Shown: piece after piece, positions 52,626-63,857 of the stretch
How the letters are laid out: the number at the start of each line of letters is the position of its first letter
How positions within the stretch are numbered: position 1 is the first letter of the stretch
Assembly: GCA_025464975.1 (NCBI GenBank)
Contig: JAODMT010000017.1
Span: forward strand, 1 to 64,000
Length of the DNA stretch: 64,000 bases
Source: Microbacteriaceae bacterium
GTDB lineage: Bacteria > Actinomycetota > Actinomycetes > Actinomycetales > Microbacteriaceae
Reading direction: 5' to 3'
Notes under the pieces: model-generated
What the model was told of the DNA's origin: nothing
The model's input: only the letters and a program-made list of their open reading frames with translations
Databases searched by the model: none
Made by a program: the position numbers and the translations under genes

Positions 52626-53356
52626 GTGCTCACTCTGCGATCGACGTGCTCGAGCGACCGCAACCCGCGGTCGAGGTGGAACTGGGTATACGCGGCCACA
52701 ACGCCACTGGTCTGCGACCGGGTGCGGTCGTCCGCCGCATCCGCGGTCCCCCAGTCGCCGGTGAGAAGCGAGGAAAGAAGCAGCAGGGTCTCGGAGTCGA
52801 GCCGCGGGGCGCCGGGCGGCGCCACGGCATCCGCCACCACCCCACCGAGCTGCACGACGAAGGCCGAGTGCGGTCCGGGGGCGCCGGTGACCGCGCAGTC
52901 ATCGAAGCTCGGCGACCACCCCGCGATCGAGAGGGCACGGAGCAGGTAGGAGTCGAGGGTGAGGCTGGCCCCGTGTTCACGCTTGGCCAGGGAGCGGAGC
53001 GCGCCGACGAGCAACAGGTACTGCTGCAGGCTCGGCTCCCCCTCGGTGAGTTTGTCGGCGGTCTCGACCATTGCGCTCGCGGCGGTGTAGCTTCCGTAGT
53101 CGGCCGTGATGGCGGCGCCGTATGACCCGACGGACTCCGCCTGGGTGATGATGTCGAGGCTTCGGCCCTCGAACAGTTGCACGTCGGCGACCATGAACGG
53201 CTCGAGCCGCGCACCGAATTTCGAGGCCGTTCGCCGCACCCCCTTGGCGACCGCGCGAACCTTGCCGTGCTGCCGGGTGAGCATGGTGACGATGCGGTCC
53301 GCTTCACCCAGCTTGTGGGTTCGCAGCACGACGGCTTCATCACGGTAGAGGGGCAC
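52622..53356 (-). CDS. recO: DNA repair protein RecO
   Basis: 244 aa; helps RecF/RecR load RecA on SSB-coated DNA. OB-fold start [59 protein letters not shown], then the helical domain and the terminal cysteine-containing [20 protein letters not shown]. The four-cysteine zinc motif is reduced to single cysteines here (Cys-Asp-Asp pattern in SFDDCAVTG), common in actinobacteria. GTG start; divergent from the TRIC gene with 54 bp between. Confidence 0.93.
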   Translation of the reverse strand: MPLYRDEAVVLRTHKLGEADRIVTMLTRQHGKVRAVAKGVRRTASKFGARLEPFMVADVQLFEGRSLDIITQAESVGSYGAAITADYGSYTAASAMVETADKLTEGEPSLQQYLLLVGALRSLAKREHGASLTLDSYLLRALSIAGWSPSFDDCAVTGAPGPHSAFVVQLGGVVADAVAPPGAPRLDSETLLLLSSLLTGDWGTADAADDRTRSQTSGVVAAYTQFHLDRGLRSLEHVDRRVST

Positions 53357-53410
53357 GACTCAATTATCGTCCGGTGTGCACTCCGGCGCTCGTGCCGAGC
53401 CGTGGTACCA

Positions 53411-54100
53411 ATGACTGTGCACGCAAGCCAGCTCGTCATCCCGCTCTGGGCGGAACTCCTCGCCATCGCGGTCGGCGGTGTGCAGGGGGCGATGTTCGCC
53501 GCCCAGTTTCGCGATCGCCGACTGGATCTGCTCGGCATCGCGATCATCGGCATCGCGACGGGCACGGGCGGCGGGCTCATCCGCGACCTGCTGCTCAACC
53601 AGATTCCCGTTGCGCTTCTCAGTAACTGGTATCTGCTGGCCGCCGTAGCCGCGGCCTTGCTCGGGATGCTGCTCGAGCGCATATTCCGTCGGCTGTCTCA
53701 CGTGATTACGGTGCTCGACGCCCTCACAATCGGCATCTTCTGCGCGATCGGCACGACAAAGGCCCTCACCCTTGGCATCCCGGCGGTGCCGGCCATTTTC
53801 GTCGGCGCGATCTCCGCCGTCGGCGGCTCCATTCTGCGCGACATGCTGCTCAATCTGCCGATCGCGCTGATGCACGTCGGATCGCTCTACGCCATCGCCG
53901 CCCTGGTCGGGTCCGGAACCCTCGTCGGCCTCACGGCCCTCGGGCTTCCCCTCTTTCTGGCGGCCGTGATCTGCGTTGCCGTGACCTTTGGGGTACGAAT
54001 TCTCGCCGTGCTCTTTAGATGGAGCCTGCCGGAACAGCGTCAGCTCCAACGCATCCCGCGTATTCCTAGGCTGAGAAGACCACGCCTGCGCGGTCGATGA
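53411..54100 (+). CDS. trimeric intracellular cation channel family membrane protein (UPF0126)
   Basis: 229 aa with seven predicted membrane helices in two repeats of the TRIC module: LLAIAVGGVQGAMFAAQFRD, LLGIAIIGIATGTGGGLIRD (glycine kink and GGGLIRD signature), LLNQIPVALL; then LDALTIGIFCAIGTTKALTL, AIFVGAISAVGGSILRDMLL (second GGSILRD) and LPLFLAAVICVAVTFGVRIL. A basic tail RRPRLRGR ends it. Conducts K+ in characterised homologues. Its last 35 bases overlap the 3' end of the convergent ddl gene. Confidence 0.92.
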   Translation: MTVHASQLVIPLWAELLAIAVGGVQGAMFAAQFRDRRLDLLGIAIIGIATGTGGGLIRDLLLNQIPVALLSNWYLLAAVAAALLGMLLERIFRRLSHVITVLDALTIGIFCAIGTTKALTLGIPAVPAIFVGAISAVGGSILRDMLLNLPIALMHVGSLYAIAALVGSGTLVGLTALGLPLFLAAVICVAVTFGVRILAVLFRWSLPEQRQLQRIPRIPRLRRPRLRGR

Positions 54101-55052
54101 GCCGGCTCAGCAGGTCGGTGTAGCTCAGACCAACGGCCTGCCACATGCGCGGGTACTGGCTGAACGCGGTAAGACCGGGCAGCGTGTTGACCTCGTTGAG
54201 GGTGATCGCGCCATCTTCGCCGAGGAAGAAGTCGACCCGCGCGAGTCCCTCACAGTCAAGGGCGCGGAACGCTTCCGTAGCGTATTGGACGAGCTGCGCC
54301 GAGACGGCAGCGGGGAGGAGAGCCGGAACCTCGAAATCGGCGCCTCCGGCGGTGTATTTGGCCTCGTAGTCGAAAAACACGGCCGTGCGTGGTCGGATGC
54401 GAAGTACCGCCCCGACCTCGAGCGACCCATCTTGGCCCTGCAGAACACCGAGGCTGACCTCGTCGCCGACGATCGCCACCTGGATGAGAGCAGTCTTGTC
54501 GTGCTGAAGGGCGAGGTCGACCGCCGCGAGCAGGTCGAGCGGGGAGTCGACGCGACTCGCGCCGACGCTCGACCCGGCGCGGTTCGGCTTAACGAACACC
54601 GGATACTCGATCTCCGAGGCCAGTTGGGAGACCTCGGCGCGAGACTCGACGGTGATTCCGTGAGTCGGAATGGTCGGGATGCCGGCGGCGTCAAGCAGAC
54701 GCTGGGTGATGAATTTGTCCATGGCGAGAGCACTCGCGAGCACTCCGCAGCCGACGTAGGGAACGCCCGCGAGTTCCAGGAGTCCCTGAACTGTGCCGTC
54801 CTCACCGAAGCGACCGTGCAGAACCGGGAAGACCACGTCGACGCCGTCGAGGTCGGGAAACCTGGATCCGCCGGTCGCGGAGGCCAGGGCGTCGACCGAC
54901 TCGAGTCGGTGCCACCCCCCGGTCTTGTCGATTCCGATGAGAATCCCCTCGAACAGCGCCGGGTCGAGGTTCGCCACTACACTGCGCGCGGAGTTGCACG
55001 ACACCTCGTGCTCGCTGTTCGCTCCGCCGAAGATGATTCCAATGCGCTTCAC
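54066..55052 (-). CDS. ddl: D-alanine--D-alanine ligase
   Basis: 328-aa ATP-grasp enzyme joining two D-Ala for peptidoglycan stems. Seen: RIGIIFGGANSEHEVSCNSA, VVFPVLHGRFGEDGTVQGLL, VPYVGCGVLASALAMDKFIT, FVKPNRAGSSVGASRVDSPL, the metal loop DFFLGEDGAITLNEVNTLPG ending LTAFSQYPRMW. Start overlaps the alr stop by four bases (ATGA), so alanine racemisation and ligation are coupled. The second-metal N-E-V-N-T motif and GLT are canonical. Confidence 0.96.
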   Translation of the reverse strand: MKRIGIIFGGANSEHEVSCNSARSVVANLDPALFEGILIGIDKTGGWHRLESVDALASATGGSRFPDLDGVDVVFPVLHGRFGEDGTVQGLLELAGVPYVGCGVLASALAMDKFITQRLLDAAGIPTIPTHGITVESRAEVSQLASEIEYPVFVKPNRAGSSVGASRVDSPLDLLAAVDLALQHDKTALIQVAIVGDEVSLGVLQGQDGSLEVGAVLRIRPRTAVFFDYEAKYTAGGADFEVPALLPAAVSAQLVQYATEAFRALDCEGLARVDFFLGEDGAITLNEVNTLPGLTAFSQYPRMWQAVGLSYTDLLSRLIDRAGVVFSA

Positions 55053-56224
55053 AGTGCCGTCCCTTGTTCCTTGTTGATGTGTCGTCTGGCCATGCGACCC
55101 CCGAGCCCCGTCAGAATCTCATGGGCGATCGTACCGGTCACGGCCGCCCATTCCTGAGCATCCGGTTCCCCGGCCGCGGGGGAACCGAGCAGCACCACCT
55201 CGTCGCCGAGCGAAACCGGGTGATCACCGACGTCGACGACGAGCTGATCCATCGAGATTGCTCCGACCACCGGATGGCGGATGCCGCGGATCACGACCTC
55301 TCCACCGTGCGACAGGCCGCGGGGGATGCCGTCGCCGTAACCGACCGGAACGAGCACGAGGGTGCTGTGTCTGTCGGCGACCCAGGCGTGGTTGTAGCTG
55401 ACCCCGGTCCCGGGGGCGACCCGGCGAAGTTGGATCACCCGCGACACCACCCGCATCGCCGGCTCGAGCCCGTGTCTTCGGCCGGCGACCGTCTCGATTC
55501 CGTACAGAGATGCGCCGCAACGCACGAGGTCGAGCCAGGTTTGCGGGTGCTCGAGCGCGCCGGCCGAGTTTGCCAGGTGAACGAGGTCGGGTCGCAGCCC
55601 ATACGAGCGGGCGGTGGCCACCCCGCGCTCGAACGCCGCGGTCTGCGCTTCGGTCGCGGTCGGAGCGGGGTCCGCGGCGAGGGCGAGGTGCGACCACAGT
55701 CCGGTGACCCGCACGCTTCCGTCCGCTTCCGCCATGACCGCGTCGACACAGAGCTCGTCCCAGTCGAGCGTCGGAGATCCGCCACGCGACATCCCGGTGT
55801 CGAGTTCGAGCTGAACGAGTGCTTGCACCCCGGTCGCCCGCGCGGCGGTCGACACCGCACGAAGAGTTTGCCGGTTGGCACACGAGACGGTGACCCCGCG
55901 AGCGACCGCTCCGTGCAGGTCGGTCCATGGATCGGCGAGCCAGCACAGCACGGGGGCGGTGACGCCAGCGTCGCGGAGGACGATGGCCTCGTCGACCGTC
56001 GCAACCCCTAGCCACTCCGCCCCGGCTGAGAGCACGGCGCCGGCGACCTCCAGCATGCCGTGACCGAAACCGTCCGCCTTGACGACCGCCATCATCGGGG
56101 TGCCCGTGATGGCGCGGACCCGTTGGACGTTGCGCCGGATCGCATCCAGATCGACGATGCGGGTGGCAAGTTCGGGAGCGATTGCGTCCGATTGCGGGAA
56201 GCCAGTGCGCTCCGCCGGTGTCAT
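55049..56224 (-). CDS. alr: alanine racemase
   Basis: 391-aa PLP enzyme interconverting L- and D-alanine. Lys49 in MMAVVKADGFGHGML binds the cofactor (usual VVKANAYGHG varies here to VVKADGFGHG). The TIM barrel shows QLELDTGMSRGG, VHLANSAGALEH and VRCGASLYGIE; the C-domain tyrosine is in VSYNHAWVADRHS and the Met-Asp-Q motif in AISMDQLVVDVGDH. It supplies the substrate of the coupled ddl gene. Confidence 0.95.
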   Translation of the reverse strand: MTPAERTGFPQSDAIAPELATRIVDLDAIRRNVQRVRAITGTPMMAVVKADGFGHGMLEVAGAVLSAGAEWLGVATVDEAIVLRDAGVTAPVLCWLADPWTDLHGAVARGVTVSCANRQTLRAVSTAARATGVQALVQLELDTGMSRGGSPTLDWDELCVDAVMAEADGSVRVTGLWSHLALAADPAPTATEAQTAAFERGVATARSYGLRPDLVHLANSAGALEHPQTWLDLVRCGASLYGIETVAGRRHGLEPAMRVVSRVIQLRRVAPGTGVSYNHAWVADRHSTLVLVPVGYGDGIPRGLSHGGEVVIRGIRHPVVGAISMDQLVVDVGDHPVSLGDEVVLLGSPAAGEPDAQEWAAVTGTIAHEILTGLGGRMARRHINKEQGTAL

Positions 56225-56276
56225 GCCCCCACAATACAGATGGCTTTCTGAGCGGGCGGGGTGACTCGCGCAACCG

Positions 56277-56999
56277 TCAGGTGCAGCCCCACAGCTCCCG
56301 GTAGAACGCGATCCGCTTCTCGTCAGGTTCGATGCCGTAGGCGTCGAAGTAGGCCGGCTGCCACCCCGGCCCGTAGTTCCACTCGGTGCTAAGGGCGCCG
56401 ATGGAGATATCGGCCCAGCGATCGGCTACGCCCAAAGCGCTCAGGTCGACGTGGCCTGCCCACGCCCCGTCCACGCCGATAATCGTGTTCGGCATGCACG
56501 GGTCGCCGTGGCAGACGACGAGTTTGTCGATCGGCGGGGCGTCGGCGAACGGGGCCGCACCGGCGAGCCGATGCTCGACCGACCAGGAGAATGGGCACGA
56601 CTCGACGGGTAGGCGGTCGTGCAGGGAACGAAGCCCGGCTGCGACGGCCCGAACCGCGGCAGCAGGGTCGTCGACCCAACGGTCGCCTACCGCGCTTTCC
56701 CCGGGGATCGCCCGGGTGACCAGGTACTCTCCGGAGTTGTAGGCGGCGTAATCGAGCACCTCCGGAACGGGCGTGAACTGACCGGCCCACTCGAGTCTCG
56801 TCTTCTCTGCCGCGAGATCGAGTCCGGAACCGGCGGGCGCCCACTTGGCGAAGACCCGGTCGGGGCCGCGCGTTCCCTCGAAGGTCAGCCCACCGAGTTC
56901 GTTCTGCCAGACCGGCCGAAGTGGTCCGAAGGCGAGCAGCGGGCGAAGCGCCATCGGCTCGAGAACGTCATCGGCCGGCCGGCCGGCGACAGACGGCAT
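56277..56999 (-). CDS. aminoglycoside phosphotransferase-family protein
   Basis: 240-aa APH/choline-kinase-fold protein. Brenner-like catalytic motif VVCHGDPCMPNTIIGVDGAW (HGD...N) with the metal Asp in GHVDLSALGVADRWADISIG. N-lobe: RVFAKWAPAGSGLDLAAEKT with the ATP lysine. The family includes antibiotic kinases, but most actinobacterial members are metabolic, so no resistance is inferred. ATG at 56999; its 5' end is eight bases from the leuA stop. Confidence 0.82.
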   Translation of the reverse strand: MPSVAGRPADDVLEPMALRPLLAFGPLRPVWQNELGGLTFEGTRGPDRVFAKWAPAGSGLDLAAEKTRLEWAGQFTPVPEVLDYAAYNSGEYLVTRAIPGESAVGDRWVDDPAAAVRAVAAGLRSLHDRLPVESCPFSWSVEHRLAGAAPFADAPPIDKLVVCHGDPCMPNTIIGVDGAWAGHVDLSALGVADRWADISIGALSTEWNYGPGWQPAYFDAYGIEPDEKRIAFYRELWGCT

Positions 57000-57007
57000 C
57001 ACGCGGT

Positions 57008-58798
<1,791 letters not shown>

Positions 58799-58815
58799 TC
58801 AGCCAACAACGAACT

Positions 58816-58853
58816 CCGCGACGAGTGAGGCCTGAAGTTAGGACTCGTCGCGG
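58816..58853 (-). promoter_or_regulatory. 11-bp hairpin in the leuA leader
   Basis: CCGCGACGAGT (58816-58826) pairs exactly with ACTCGTCGCGG (58843-58853), loop 16 nt. On the minus strand the 5' arm lies within the last sense codons of the leucine-rich leader peptide, so a ribosome stalled at the leucine codons upstream would change its folding. A second hairpin, GTTGG-CTGA-CCAAC, follows at 58790-58805. Confidence 0.75.
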
Positions 58854-58882
58854 CAGCTAAGGAGAAGCAGACCGAACAGCAC
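58838..58882 (-). CDS. leuL: leucine-rich leader peptide of leuA, 14 aa
   Basis: GTG at 58882 starts a 14-residue frame MLFGLLLLSCRDES ending TAA, with four consecutive leucine codons (CTG CTT CTC CTT) plus one near the start. It lies 70 bp before leuA and overlaps the hairpin arm. No Shine-Dalgarno is visible; TATTCT seven bases before the GTG reads as a -10 element, so a leaderless transcript is likely, as in other actinobacterial attenuators. Symbol assigned by analogy. Confidence 0.75.
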   Translation of the reverse strand: MLFGLLLLSCRDES

Positions 58883-58923
58883 AGGTCCGAGAATAGCACC
58901 GCCAACGGCTCGTCACCACGGCG

Positions 58924-61458
58924 CTACCTGAAGGTGCGCATGAATCGCACGGCCTCCGGCACCGTCATGGATGGGAGGTAGGCGCGACCGAGGGCCGCCG
59001 CGATCGCGGGAAGTTGAATCGGATCCGGATATGCCATGAGCAGAGGCCTCAGCTCTGGCTTGAACTTCTGTTTGAACGTGAGAAGAGATTGGAAACCGTA
59101 CACCGGTTCCAGCGTTCGGGCGAGAAAGGCAAACAGCCCACGCGTTCCGTCCGACTCCTCCGACTCGATGGATGCGCGAGCGAGCGGAGCGGCGGACAGG
59201 CTCATGAATTCGACCCCACGCTGTTGCATCCGGAAGGCTGCGGAGGCGATGAGAAACTCCATCACCCCGTTCATGCTGTCGGTGCGCCGACGCATGAAGT
59301 CGAGGGTCCAACCGACCACTTCCCCGGAGCGGTAGGTCGGCATCCAGCTGGTGACCGCCTCGACGACGTCGTTCTGATTGACCGCGATGAGCATGGCGAC
59401 ATCCGGATCATCAACCTCGTCGAGGCTGCCGAGAGTGAAGCCGAGCTCGGGAAGCTTCTTGTCGGCGACCCATTCTTCCGAAATGCTCTCAATCTGCGCG
59501 GAGTGAGCGATGGAAAGTTGCGACCACGAGGTCCAGATCGACCTCACGCCGAGTCGCTCGGCCCGATTGAAGGAGGATCGAACGTCCTGCCAGCTCTTGC
59601 CCCGTGTGGAGAAAGTCTCCGGGTGGAGCACCGTCTCCTCGGCGACGACCATCGACGACCATCCCATCGCATCAAACACTGGGGCCAGGGTGTCCGGCAC
59701 ACTGTAAAACACCGGCGTCCACCCGTTGTCGTCACAGAAGACCGCGAATTCGCCTATTGCCTCGCCGACAGGGCCAGTCGCGCCGATCGGTCCGGCCGTC
59801 GTGATCGCGACCCCGGCGATCACCCGGTAGGGGATGACGATGCGGTCGTCGTGAGAGAACCAATAGCTGTTGCCGTGCCAGAGCGCCAGATGACCGAGTG
59901 AATCGCTTCCCTCGCGAAGGAGCGCCCGCACTCGGTCTCGTTCCGCGAAACCCTCCAGCGCACGGTCGGAGAAGAACAGCGGGATGGCCGCGGCAATCAG
60001 CACGATCCAGAACAAGGGCCCGACCGACTGGTAGAGCAATCGCGTGAACGGCGCGGTCGGCAGGAAGGTGATTCTCTCGAGCCGCAGAAACCCGATAGGC
60101 ACAAATCGGTCCGGCAGATCGAACAGGAGGCTCCGAAGCGTCACGGTCGGTCTGAACTCGCCCCGGTCTAGCGAGGCGAGCCCGACGTAGCCCGCGCTGA
60201 GGACAACGAACGATCCGCCGACGATCGCGACGAAACGCGCCGCCAGTCGCCGGGGCGTTCGCACCGAAAAGTGCGCGAGGTTGAGCGCGATGATTATCGC
60301 GATGACGAGCGGGACGAGTACCGATATGGCGAGACGAACAAAGGACTCGACCCCGGTCGCGTTGTCGGGAACGATCAGGCGGCTGCCGGAGGCGGGCAGC
60401 AGGCCGTAGTAGAAGCCCGCCAGCAACGCGAGGAGAACATTTACGGCGATGGCTACGAGCGCCGCACTTCGACGTCCCCGGAGCATCCCGAGCGCCGCGA
60501 CGATGAGCACAACGAGCGGCAGAGGCGCGAGAAGCACCGCTCCTCCCCCGTTCAGCCTCGCCAGTTCCATCTGCACCTGGCAGCTGGGAGTCGTCAGCTC
60601 GTGGCAGTGCAGCATGACGGTGGCCACGTGCGGCAGCTGATCCCGGAATAACAGACCGAGCGGATGCATCGGTCCGTACAACGCCGGCGTGAAGATCGAG
60701 ATGAACGGACCGGCGGCCGTGATCATGAGCGCCACCGCGAGCAGGCTGCGCGCCTCGTGGTGCGAACTACGCCCCCAGCGCACCTGGGGTTTGGTGGCGG
60801 AGAGAAGGATTCCGAGAGCCAGCCCGGCGAGCGCGGCGATGATGCGAAACAGGTCGGATGGCTGCCCGGAATACAGAAAGACGATGATGAGAGCGGCGAA
60901 TCCGAGCACTCGCACGCGACGGCGCCAGAGCGGACCCGCGAACGCGCTCGCGGTCAGCAGCGTCCCGGAGATGGCGGTGAACGGGTCGAGCACGGTCATC
61001 TCGTTGATCCGCACCGCCCAGACCTCCCGCGCGAGAAGGCCCGCCGCTTGAAGGAGCATGCCGAAACCCGCGCCGGCGAAGGCGGTAACGACGAAGGCCA
61101 TGGCTGTGCGCCAGGACCCCATGAGCCGTTCCGCCGCGCCGACCAGGACGACGATGGCCGCGATGGCGAGCAAGTATTCGAACGTGTCGGACGCGAAGAA
61201 CACCGAGGTGATCGGTGAGAAAAAGTTGTGGGTATCGGAGAATGCGTCGAGACCCGTCCCAACTCGAACCCGCAGCCATGGCCGCGGACCGTGGATGAGC
61301 GACCCTGTCGTGAACGCGAGCACGATCATGGCGCCGGCGAGCGTTACGCTCACTCTTCGCTGACCCAGCCACCGCCTCATCCGAGCCCCCAGCGGGCGTT
61401 GAGGAGCGGCCTGGGGTGGCGAATGGCGCTCTCCTTTACGGTGGCGCGATTTGCGCAC
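58924..61458 (-). CDS. MprF-like membrane protein with DUF2156 (lysyl-phosphatidylglycerol synthase-type) domain
   Basis: 844 aa. N-terminal basic tail, then about a dozen membrane helices (first MIVLAFTTGSLIHGP-like segment through LFWIVLIAAAIPLFFS near residue 510), the first six resembling a rhomboid fold (TAISGTLLTASAF) but without a clear GxSG/His pair. The C-terminal third is DUF2156: GHLALWHGNSYWFSHDDRIV, FCDDNGWTPVFYSVPDTLAP, VRSSFNRAERLGVRSIWTSW, and the acyl-transfer region FLIASAAFRMQQRGVEFMSL. It probably modifies or flips membrane lipids. GTG at 61458; ATG at 61380 is a possible later start. Confidence 0.85.
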   Translation of the reverse strand: MRKSRHRKGERHSPPQAAPQRPLGARMRRWLGQRRVSVTLAGAMIVLAFTTGSLIHGPRPWLRVRVGTGLDAFSDTHNFFSPITSVFFASDTFEYLLAIAAIVVLVGAAERLMGSWRTAMAFVVTAFAGAGFGMLLQAAGLLAREVWAVRINEMTVLDPFTAISGTLLTASAFAGPLWRRRVRVLGFAALIIVFLYSGQPSDLFRIIAALAGLALGILLSATKPQVRWGRSSHHEARSLLAVALMITAAGPFISIFTPALYGPMHPLGLLFRDQLPHVATVMLHCHELTTPSCQVQMELARLNGGGAVLLAPLPLVVLIVAALGMLRGRRSAALVAIAVNVLLALLAGFYYGLLPASGSRLIVPDNATGVESFVRLAISVLVPLVIAIIIALNLAHFSVRTPRRLAARFVAIVGGSFVVLSAGYVGLASLDRGEFRPTVTLRSLLFDLPDRFVPIGFLRLERITFLPTAPFTRLLYQSVGPLFWIVLIAAAIPLFFSDRALEGFAERDRVRALLREGSDSLGHLALWHGNSYWFSHDDRIVIPYRVIAGVAITTAGPIGATGPVGEAIGEFAVFCDDNGWTPVFYSVPDTLAPVFDAMGWSSMVVAEETVLHPETFSTRGKSWQDVRSSFNRAERLGVRSIWTSWSQLSIAHSAQIESISEEWVADKKLPELGFTLGSLDEVDDPDVAMLIAVNQNDVVEAVTSWMPTYRSGEVVGWTLDFMRRRTDSMNGVMEFLIASAAFRMQQRGVEFMSLSAAPLARASIESEESDGTRGLFAFLARTLEPVYGFQSLLTFKQKFKPELRPLLMAYPDPIQLPAIAAALGRAYLPSMTVPEAVRFMRTFR

Positions 61459-61520
61459 CGCTTAGGTTAGCAAGCGCTCGAGGACTGCTAAACAATCGTC
61501 CTCGCGGTGTAGCCGCGCGC

Positions 61521-62477
61521 CTAAAAGCCCAGCCGGCCGAGCTGCTTCGGGTCGCGCTGCCAGTCCTTGGCCACCTTCACTCGGATCGAGAGGAAGACTT
61601 GTTTGCCGACGAGCGGCTCGATCTGCCGGCGGGCGCGGGCGCCCACGTCGGCGAGACGGGCGCCCTGGTGCCCGATGATGATGCCCTTCTGGCTGTCGCG
61701 CTCCACGAAGAGGTTGGCGTAGATCTCGACGAGGTCCTTGTCGTCGCGCTCGATGATGTCGTCGATGGTCACGGCGATCGAGTGCGGGAGTTCGTCTTCC
61801 ACACCCTCGAGCACCGCCTCGCGCACGAGCTCGCTGATCCGCGCCTCGAGCCCCTCTTCGGTGACAGCATCGGAGGGGTAAAGCGCCTCCGAGATCGGCA
61901 GAAGTCGAACGAGCTCGGTCGCGAGCGTGTCGAGCTGGATGCGGCTGGTCGCCGACACGGGAATGATCGCCTCCCAGTCGCGCAGCTCGGACACCGCAAG
62001 CAATTGCGCCGCGACGGCTGGGCGCGAGGTTGCGTCGATCTTCGTGACGATCGCCACCTTCTTTGCGCGCGGAAACGCATCGAGCTGCTCGTTGATGTAT
62101 CGGTCGCCCGGTCCGATCTTTTCGTTGGCCGGCATGCAGAAGCCCACGACATCCACGTCCCCGAGGGTGGTCTGCACGATGCTGTTGAGCCGCTCCCCGA
62201 GCAGGGTGCGCGGACGGTGCATCCCGGGGGTGTCGACGAGGATGAGCTGGCCATTCGGGAAGTGGGCAATGCCGCGGATGGCACGCCGGGTGGTCTGCGG
62301 CTTTGACGAGGTGATCGCCACCTTCTCACCGACCAATGCGTTGGTCAGTGTCGACTTTCCCACGTTAGGACGCCCGACGAAGGAGACGAAGCCGGCCCGG
62401 AACTCGCCCGTCCCGTCCCGCCGTTGGCTATCTTGTCCTGCGCTGTCTTGTCCTGCGCTGCCTTGTGCAGTGGTCAC
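61521..62477 (-). CDS. era: GTPase Era
   Basis: 318-aa ribosome-maturation GTPase. G motifs: G1 VGRPNVGKSTLTN, G2 SKPQTTRRAIRG, G3 LVDTPGMHRPRTL, G4 IVTKIDATSR, G5 IPVSATSRI, then the KH domain for 16S rRNA 3'-end binding (KGIIIGHQGARLADVGARAR). The N-terminus has a duplicated five-residue unit (SAGQD SAGQD), from a 15-bp DNA repeat at 62431-62464. GTG start overlaps the CNNM stop by four bases. Confidence 0.96.
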   Translation of the reverse strand: MTTAQGSAGQDSAGQDSQRRDGTGEFRAGFVSFVGRPNVGKSTLTNALVGEKVAITSSKPQTTRRAIRGIAHFPNGQLILVDTPGMHRPRTLLGERLNSIVQTTLGDVDVVGFCMPANEKIGPGDRYINEQLDAFPRAKKVAIVTKIDATSRPAVAAQLLAVSELRDWEAIIPVSATSRIQLDTLATELVRLLPISEALYPSDAVTEEGLEARISELVREAVLEGVEDELPHSIAVTIDDIIERDDKDLVEIYANLFVERDSQKGIIIGHQGARLADVGARARRQIEPLVGKQVFLSIRVKVAKDWQRDPKQLGRLGF

Positions 62478-63835
62478 GATCGGTCGCCGTTCTGTTCGTT
62501 GCGTTGAGTGCGAGAAGTTTGTTCGTTGCGTTGCGTGCGGGAATTCTGCTCGTTGCGTTGAGTGCGGAAAGCCGCCTGGGCGTCGCTGAGGGCCTGGTCG
62601 CGCTCCACAAGCACGGTGCTGAGGCGTTTCCGTCGACCCTCGGTGCGTTCCGCCGTGAGGATGAGCCCGGAGATCCGCCCGACCGAGCCGGACTGCGGCA
62701 GTCGACCGAGCGCCTTCGTGATGAGGCCGCCGACGGAGTCGACGTCATCATCGTCGAGCACGATGTCGAAGAGTTCGCCGAGCTCGTCCACCGGAAGTCG
62801 CGCGCTCACCCGGTAGCGGCCCTCGCCGAGGTCCTCGAACTCCACCACCTCGCGGTCGTACTCGTCGGAGATGTCGCCGACAAGCTCCTCGATGAGATCC
62901 TCGAGGGTCACGAGGCCGGCGATGCCGCCGTACTCGTCCACGACCATGGCGAGGTGGTTGGATTCGAGCTGCATGGTGCGGAGAGTGTCATCCGCCTTCT
63001 TCGACTCGGGGATGAACAGTGCCGGTCGGGCGAGCGAGCTAACGGTGACCCCGTCGAGCCCGTTCGGACGCTCGTAGCTCAGCCGCGCCACGTCGCGAAG
63101 GTACAGCACGCCGAGCACCTCGTCGACGTCCTCCCCGATCACCGGCATCCGGGACACGCCCTTGCTGAGAAAGAGGCCCATCGCCGCGCCGATCGTCTCG
63201 TCGGCGTCGATCGTGATCATGTCGGTGCGCGGAACCATCACCTCGCGAATCACCGTGTCGTTGAACTCGAAGATCGAATGGATGAGCTCGCGGTCGTCCT
63301 CTTCGAGCACGTGGTCTTCCGTCGCCTCATCAACCATGCTCAGCAGCTGTTCCTCCGACGAGAAGCTCGCGGTGCGGCCGGGGGTGACCCTGTTCCCGAC
63401 GGCGACGAGAGCCGCGGCGATCGGTCCGAGGAACACCCGGATGGCGTGGACCACGACGGCGGAGATCCGCGCGACTGCCCGGGAATGCACCCGTCCGACG
63501 CTGCGCGGACTCGAGCCGACCAGCACGAAGGAGACGATGATCATGATGAGGGCCGAGGCAAGGAGTGCCCATCCCCACGAGGTGAATACATCCGCGAAGG
63601 CGAGCGTCACCAGAACAGCCGCGGTAGTCTCGGCGACCACGCGCATGAAGTTCACCGCGTTGACGTGCGCACCGACATCCGCTGCGATCGCCTCGAGAGA
63701 CTTCTTCGCCCGGGAGTGGGCGGCGAGTTCGAGTAGGTCGGCGCGCGACAGAGCCCCGAGCGCGGCATCCGCGGCGGCGAGGAGGCCGCCAAAGACGACA
63801 AGCAGAACGGCGACGAAGACGAAGGTCGCGATCAC
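62474..63835 (-). CDS. CNNM/CorC-type hemolysin-family membrane protein
   Basis: 453 aa. DUF21 membrane domain (FVFVAVLLVVFGGLLAAADA, WALLASALIMIIVSFVLVGS, VVVHAIRVFLGPIAAALVAV), two CBS domains (REVMVPRTDMITIDADETIG and SSLARPALFIPESKKADDTL with LAMVVDEYGGIAGLVTLEDL), and a C-terminal CorC/HlyC domain (YRVSARLPVDELGELFDIVL). Members are Mg2+ transporters or effux factors rather than toxins. The last 27 residues are three copies of RTQRNEQ-N/T-S/G (27-bp DNA repeats at 62483-62570). Confidence 0.92.
   Translation of the reverse strand: MIATFVFVAVLLVVFGGLLAAADAALGALSRADLLELAAHSRAKKSLEAIAADVGAHVNAVNFMRVVAETTAAVLVTLAFADVFTSWGWALLASALIMIIVSFVLVGSSPRSVGRVHSRAVARISAVVVHAIRVFLGPIAAALVAVGNRVTPGRTASFSSEEQLLSMVDEATEDHVLEEDDRELIHSIFEFNDTVIREVMVPRTDMITIDADETIGAAMGLFLSKGVSRMPVIGEDVDEVLGVLYLRDVARLSYERPNGLDGVTVSSLARPALFIPESKKADDTLRTMQLESNHLAMVVDEYGGIAGLVTLEDLIEELVGDISDEYDREVVEFEDLGEGRYRVSARLPVDELGELFDIVLDDDDVDSVGGLITKALGRLPQSGSVGRISGLILTAERTEGRRKRLSTVLVERDQALSDAQAAFRTQRNEQNSRTQRNEQTSRTQRNEQNGDRS
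62483..62570 (-). repeat. 27-bp triplicate repeat in the CNNM 3' end
   Basis: Three in-frame copies encode RTQRNEQNS, RTQRNEQTS and RTQRNEQNG. The DNA copies match at most third positions too, so they arose by recent duplication. They lie at the extreme C-terminus and follow the CorC domain. Confidence 0.85.
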
Positions 63836-63857
63836 GGCCGTGCCCCTCTACCCCGCG

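Noticed and set aside
56277-56999. Aminoglycoside-resistance function
   Set aside because: The kinase fold and HGD motif are shared with many metabolic kinases; nothing in the context supports resistance.
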